A stretch of 34,162 nt of DNA from CAG-390 sp045531455 (GTDB taxonomy: Bacteria > Bacillota > Clostridia > Oscillospirales > CAG-272), in assembly GCA_045531455.1 (NCBI GenBank), contig JAZSEA010000001.1, forward strand, positions 1-34,162, in the 5' to 3' direction. The position numbers and the translations under genes were made by a program. This document shows, piece after piece, positions 30,548 through 34,162 of this stretch. Each line of letters starts with the position of its first letter. Position 1 is the stretch's first letter. A model generated the notes under the pieces. That model ran no database searches. It was not told the DNA's origin and was given only the letters and a program-made list of their open reading frames with translations.

Positions 30548-31773
30548 AATCAACAAAAGACAATGAAAAAAGACGTATGCTCGAGTCGCTTGACTATATT
30601 GACGACGATATAGTATCGGGTGTGCTCGAAAAGATTGAAGCTCGAAAGGGCAGAGTGCCTCGGGTAAAGAAGAATTTTGCCTTTGCATGGAAGCTTGCCG
30701 CGGCGGTTGCGGCGTGTCTGCTGCTTTTGACTATGGCTGTTCCCACGACCGTTACGTTATTCGACAGTATTGATCTGTTCACACCGGCAAAAGGCGATAA
30801 CAGCAATCTGTCGGTTGAATCGTCACCCGAATATGATGGCAGCCGCGGGCTCCTTTATAAGGTCAGAGAGGACGGGGAAACCGCAGCCTTTGTCGGATTT
30901 GGAAGCTGTACCGACGAGGTTGTATACGTAGCGTCGCACTATAATGGTCTGCCCGTTGTCGAGATGAAAAATGAGCCCTACTACGAGGCAACATACGTCC
31001 CCGCGGATCACCCGTACGGAAACAAGGTCGTGAAAAGGCTTGTTGTTTCGGACACGGTTGAGTATATCTGGGCTGGTGTGATCGATCTTTGCCCGAACAT
31101 TGAGAGCGTATATTTCGGAGCAAATCTGAAATATATCAAGCCCCTTTTCTTTAACGGGCATGACGGTATGGACCTTGCGAGCGTCGAGGTCTCTCCCGAA
31201 AACAAGAATTATTCCGACAAAGGCAACTGCCTTGTCGATCTGCGTACAAACGAGCTTGTTATCGGATTGCCTACCACGGTTATTCCCGATGACGGAAGCG
31301 TTAAGATCATTGGTTTTTACGCATTCAACCCCGCAAAGTGGAGTCTTAAGTCGATAGTAATTCCCGAGGGAGTCAAGATCATTGATCACGGCGCGTTTGC
31401 CGGATGTACGGAGCTTGAGAGCGTTACTTTACCCGACAGCCTTGAGGTTGTTGAAGCGAATGCATTCGATGGTTGCATGAAGCTTGTTTCGCTTGAGCTC
31501 GGCACAAATCTGAAGGCATTCGATCAGCACGTTTTCCACAGGATGTATTGCCCCACCATATCTTATAAGGGAAGCGTTGAACAGTGGGCGGCTGTAATTA
31601 AGACATCGATCAGTAACGCATCCTTGTCGATTCCCGTGATCTGTGCCGACGGCAACTCGCTTTCGGATGCGGGGAAGCAAGGAAATTACAACTGGCTTTT
31701 CCTGCCCGAGTATGAGGAGTGTTGGAAGGCAAGATTCCCCGATACACCTCAGCCGCAATTCGATCCCGAATAA
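30544..31773 (+). CDS. Membrane protein with leucine-rich repeats, putative anti-sigma/sensor (cassette 1)
   Basis: 409 residues. A short cytoplasmic N-terminus has the motif 'RRMLESLDYIDDDIVSGVLEKI' (about 10-32), then one membrane segment (about 43-65). The extracytoplasmic part starts with a variable beta region and, at about 230-350, has BspA/LRR_5-type repeats ('SIVIPEGVKIIDHGAFAGCTELESVTLP' pattern). There is no zinc HxxxCxxC anti-sigma motif. The position (ATGA overlap with a sigma gene), the topology and the paralogous neighbour suggest it holds the sigma factor and senses an outside signal through the LRR part (inference). Confidence 0.78.
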   Translation: MKSTKDNEKRRMLESLDYIDDDIVSGVLEKIEARKGRVPRVKKNFAFAWKLAAAVAACLLLLTMAVPTTVTLFDSIDLFTPAKGDNSNLSVESSPEYDGSRGLLYKVREDGETAAFVGFGSCTDEVVYVASHYNGLPVVEMKNEPYYEATYVPADHPYGNKVVKRLVVSDTVEYIWAGVIDLCPNIESVYFGANLKYIKPLFFNGHDGMDLASVEVSPENKNYSDKGNCLVDLRTNELVIGLPTTVIPDDGSVKIIGFYAFNPAKWSLKSIVIPEGVKIIDHGAFAGCTELESVTLPDSLEVVEANAFDGCMKLVSLELGTNLKAFDQHVFHRMYCPTISYKGSVEQWAAVIKTSISNASLSIPVICADGNSLSDAGKQGNYNWLFLPEYEECWKARFPDTPQPQFDPE

Positions 31774-31777
31774 AACG

Positions 31778-31805
31778 AAAAAAGGCTGCTTCGGCAGCCT
31801 TTTTT
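31778..31805 (+). terminator. Rho-independent terminator
   Basis: GGCTGC-TTCG-GCAGCC with A run before and T run after, ending cassette 1. Confidence 0.93.
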
Positions 31806-31825
31806 CGTTGGATTTTTTATTGAGC

Positions 31826-31904
31826 TTGACTAATTGCTGTTAATATGATACAATAAACACGTCAACCTGCACAAAAATCTCCCTTCTTGTTTGTGCAGGT
31901 CGAC
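31826..31904 (+). promoter_or_regulatory. Promoter and 5' leader hairpin of ECF cassette 2
   Basis: TTGACT (31826-31831), 17 bp, TACAAT (31849-31854). Then ACCTGCACAAA (31865-31875) pairs with TTTGTGCAGGT (31890-31900), extended by GTC/GAC at 31861-31863 and 31902-31904, around a 14-base pyrimidine-rich loop. After the hairpin, both cassettes continue ACAAAA. The 90 bases up to the start codon also share GGACAAATCGA just before the ribosome site. Confidence 0.72.
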
Positions 31905-31994
31905 AAAACTTCGGAAAATTCAAAAACAGGTGTAACCTCGGCGGCGGAAAACATCTCTTGTTTAGTGAAAGGACAAATCGAAAGGAGTGCTCGG

Positions 31995-32552
31995 ATGAAG
32001 GATGAAAAAATAATCGAATTGTTCTTTGCTCGGGATGAGAACGCGATCGCGGAGACCGAGAAAAAGTACGGCGCGCTTTGTCTCAGCATTGCCTCGAATA
32101 TCCTTTTGCTACGCGAGGATGCCGAGGAGTGCGTCAGCGATGTGATGCTCGCGCTCTGGAACGCGATCCCGCCCGAGAGACCGAATGATCTTCGCGCATA
32201 CACCTGCAAAGCCGTGCGCAACCGCGCCCGAGAGATCTCCAGATACGAGAACGCTTGGAAGCGCGGAGGCGGAGTTGCGATAGTGGGCGAGGAATTTCTC
32301 ACTCTCGTTGAGGACGGCACCGATCTCGCTTCGGGCTTTGAGGCTCGCCGCGCGGGCGAGATCATAAGCCGTGTGCTTGAGAGGGTCGGAAGAACGAACA
32401 AGGACATCTTTATTTTGCGATATTGGATGGGTCTCAGCCTCGCGCAGATATCGGCGCAGACGGGATTCGGCGAGAGCAAGATAAAGGTTTCACTGCACAG
32501 AACGCGGACGAAGATCGCCGCGGAGCTAAAAAAGGAGGGAATTACAGTATGA
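31995..32552 (+). CDS. ECF-type RNA polymerase sigma factor (cassette 2)
   Basis: 185 residues, paralogous along its length to the factor at 29990-30547: 'IIELFFARDENAIAETEKKYGALC' in sigma-2 and 'YWMGLSLAQISAQTGFGESKIKVSLHRTRTKIAAEL' in sigma-4. The sigma-4 recognition helix differs (TGFGESK against EGCSVGK), so the two may read different -35 elements. The start at 31995 follows AAAGGAG. It ends in an ATGA overlap with the LRR protein gene. Confidence 0.88.
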   Translation: MKDEKIIELFFARDENAIAETEKKYGALCLSIASNILLLREDAEECVSDVMLALWNAIPPERPNDLRAYTCKAVRNRAREISRYENAWKRGGGVAIVGEEFLTLVEDGTDLASGFEARRAGEIISRVLERVGRTNKDIFILRYWMGLSLAQISAQTGFGESKIKVSLHRTRTKIAAELKKEGITV

Positions 32553-33838
32553 GCCAAAATTTTAATGACAAAAAGCGTCTGCTCGAGGCACTTGAATATA
32601 TCGACGAGGGACTTGTCTCGGATACTTTATCTCGAGTCAGACCCGAAGCGATCGCGCCGAAGGGCAACTCTGCGCCGAAAAAACACTTTTCGGGAGTGCG
32701 TCAGATCGCGCTGATCGCCGCTTGCGCGCTGCTTCTCGGGGCGGCAATTCCGATGGTCAATTACGTTCTGCCTATGCTCGGAGTTGCCATAGGCGGCAAT
32801 GCGGGATCGGGCAACACTGAGATCGACGTTTCCAATGAGTCGGAATCTCAGGTACTTGAAACAGAGCCACTCAATGATCACGGCAGCGAAGGTATTCGCT
32901 ATATGATCAACGAGGACGGCGTTACCGCTTCTATGATCGGTTGGGGCGATTGCAAGGACGAAACTGCTTACGTAGCTTCTGTTTACGAGGGTCTGCCTGT
33001 TACAAAGATGATATTTATCGAAAGTATCCAACAACAGATCGTCTGGTTGGATGAAGAAAGATGGGAAACTATTACGCCCGATCACTTCACGTTCCCGGAA
33101 ATCAAGCACGTAGTGATTCCGGACAGCATTGAATACGTAGATGCGGGTGTTATCAATCAGTGCGATTATATGGAAACTCTCCATATCGGCGCGGGTGTTA
33201 CCGAGATATATGGTTCCATTTTCTTCAATGGAGAGCGCGGACGCAACTTCTCGAAGATCACGGTTGACCCCGAAAATCAGTATTTTACCGAAAAGGGCAA
33301 CTGCCTTATCAGAATTGCGGATAAGCGACTTGTTTGCGGTTTTGCAGACAGCGTTATTCCCGATGACGGCAGCGTTGCGGTAATCGGTCCTCTTGCATTT
33401 TTTAATAAGCCCGGCCTTACTTCCGTGGTTATTCCCGTGGGTGTAGTCGAGCTTGGAAGCGGTGCTTTTGAGAGCAACCAAGATCTTGTGAGCGTATCAC
33501 TTCCGTCAACAATTAAAAAGATGTATGGATCTTTTGGATACGACTCTGTGACCGAATTTAAGTATGCCGGCACGGTAGAGCAGTGGCATGAGCTGTTAGA
33601 AGCTTCCAGTCCTAAGTGGACAGCGCATACCCCCCTGACCCACGTTACCTGCTCCGACGGAGCAGTTGAACTGGAGCTTGTTCATGGAATTCTGCTTTCC
33701 GACGAAGAACTTGAGGGTTGGCTGTCGTCAATGAGCGAAGAACACCTCAAATTGTTTATGGGCACTCTTTCCGAGGATGAGCTTGCGCGTGTTACGGCAT
33801 TGCTTTCGCGCATTGATGACAAGCATTTGAACGAATAA
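32549..33838 (+). CDS. Membrane protein with leucine-rich repeats, putative anti-sigma/sensor (cassette 2)
   Basis: 429 residues. The N-terminal cytoplasmic motif is 'KRLLEALEYIDEGLVSDTLSRV' (about 9-30), matching cassette 1. One membrane segment (about 50-75), then a paralogous extracytoplasmic region with 'VIPDSIEYVDAGVINQCDYMETLHIG' and 'SVVIPVGVVELGSGAF' LRR_5-type repeats. An extra Leu/Glu-rich helical tail (about 385-429) includes two 'LS-EEL/EDEL' units absent from cassette 1. Same inferred role: sequester and release the adjacent sigma factor. Confidence 0.78.
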   Translation: MSQNFNDKKRLLEALEYIDEGLVSDTLSRVRPEAIAPKGNSAPKKHFSGVRQIALIAACALLLGAAIPMVNYVLPMLGVAIGGNAGSGNTEIDVSNESESQVLETEPLNDHGSEGIRYMINEDGVTASMIGWGDCKDETAYVASVYEGLPVTKMIFIESIQQQIVWLDEERWETITPDHFTFPEIKHVVIPDSIEYVDAGVINQCDYMETLHIGAGVTEIYGSIFFNGERGRNFSKITVDPENQYFTEKGNCLIRIADKRLVCGFADSVIPDDGSVAVIGPLAFFNKPGLTSVVIPVGVVELGSGAFESNQDLVSVSLPSTIKKMYGSFGYDSVTEFKYAGTVEQWHELLEASSPKWTAHTPLTHVTCSDGAVELELVHGILLSDEELEGWLSSMSEEHLKLFMGTLSEDELARVTALLSRIDDKHLNE

Positions 33839-33844
33839 AGTATT

Positions 33845-33877
33845 TCAGCCCGACGGTATATCGTCGGGCTGATTTTT
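33845..33877 (+). terminator. Rho-independent terminator
   Basis: TCAGCCCGACG - GTATAT - CGTCGGGCTGA followed by five T, ending cassette 2. Confidence 0.92.
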
Positions 33878-33948
33878 ACCTTTCACTAGTCACTAGCCAC
33901 TTATTTATGCGCCATAGTTTTCTTTGCTTCCTCACGCAATTATGGAGT

Positions 33949-34114
33949 GAAGGAGCAAAAACCTCCCCGCGAGAGGGAGGTTTTACTCCTTCCAAGCGGT
34001 CGTCGGGGACGACGCCCGCTTGAAGCACGGAGGGTGTTCCGACCTCTGCGGAGGTCGGCTCAAGGCTCTGCCTTGAGAATCCGCAAACTTTGAAAAGTTT
34101 GATCAAACTTTACC
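33949..34114. repeat. Dispersed intergenic element, copy C
   Basis: Same block order as 27822-27986: hairpin GAAGGAG..AACCTCCC / GGGAGGTT..CTCCTTC (33949-33992), CCAAGCGGTC, CGACCTCTGCGGAGGTCG, AAGGCTCTGCCTTGAGAAT, CCGCAAACTTTGAAAAGTTTGATCAAACTTTACC-like end. In the hairpin stem, ATCTCCC/GGGAGAT of copy B is ACCTCCC/GGGAGGT here, a paired change. Direct repeats CACTAGTCACTAGCCAC lie just upstream (about 33884-33900). There is no gene in 33839-34162. Confidence 0.85.
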
Positions 34115-34134
34115 TCTGTATTAATCAATAAACA

Positions 34135-34162
34135 AAAATCCGCCCGATTTCGGGCGGATTTT
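34135..34162. terminator. Bidirectional terminator at the window edge
   Basis: AAAATCCGCCCG-ATTT-CGGGCGGATTTT. The A and T runs on both sides allow termination on either strand; the gene it serves may lie outside the window. Confidence 0.8.

Overview
The window looks like a chromosome segment from an anaerobic, probably gut-associated, low-to-mid GC Clostridia (Bacillota). The support is AGGAGG ribosome sites, many near-perfect TTGACA-17-TATAAT promoters, an Rnf operon, a superoxide reductase, lipoproteins and wall/membrane-anchored surface proteins, ECF sigma factors, and a choloylglycine-hydrolase family enzyme. No rRNA, tRNA, IS element, prophage or CRISPR array was recognised.

Layout. 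1-474: non-coding or possibly a partial gene, then a promoter with two operator-like palindromes. 475-6385: MarR regulator and DegV lipid-binding protein (coupled), membrane M28 peptidase, ketopantoate-reductase-like protein, metallophosphoesterase. 6506-12043: four tandem, separately transcribed secreted/surface proteins that share a signal peptide and two interchangeable C-terminal anchors; one carries an SGNH hydrolase domain and one a LamG-like lectin domain. 12158-13469: sugar isomerase/epimerase and a P-loop kinase. 13480-14015: a ~535 bp imperfect palindrome between convergent operons. 14026-22009 (minus strand): duplicated-domain lipoprotein, ApbE flavinyltransferase, rnfC-D-G-E-A, a NusG_II/EetA-like protein and a Gx-transporter/EetB-like protein. 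22290-24197: choloylglycine-hydrolase family enzyme, thioredoxin, Crp/Fnr regulator. 24858-27456: an AT-richer stretch with a zinc-peptidase lipoprotein and two unknown genes. 28185-29553: thioredoxin reductase and superoxide reductase. 29990-33838: two paralogous cassettes of ECF sigma factor plus membrane leucine-rich-repeat protein. Intergenic gaps are rich in dispersed hairpin repeats.

Most notable is the electron-transfer locus. It has RnfC, D, G, E and A but no RnfB. RnfA and RnfE both lack the two cysteines each that hold the intramembrane [2Fe-2S] cluster in canonical Rnf/Nqr. RnfG carries two FMN-binding-like domains, and the operon continues into homologues of the flavin-based extracellular electron transfer proteins EetA and EetB, with ApbE and a two-domain lipoprotein upstream. 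I infer a non-canonical, flavin-based complex that may move electrons from NADH outward rather than exchange them with ferredoxin.

A second system is a predicted oxidative-stress/redox regulon. Thioredoxin, thioredoxin reductase and superoxide reductase each have a GTGA-N5-TCAC box whose centre lies exactly 29 bp before the first base of TATAAT (about -41), with no -35 element. The Crp/Fnr protein next to thioredoxin carries the R-E-x-x-x-R residues that read GTGA in E. coli CRP.
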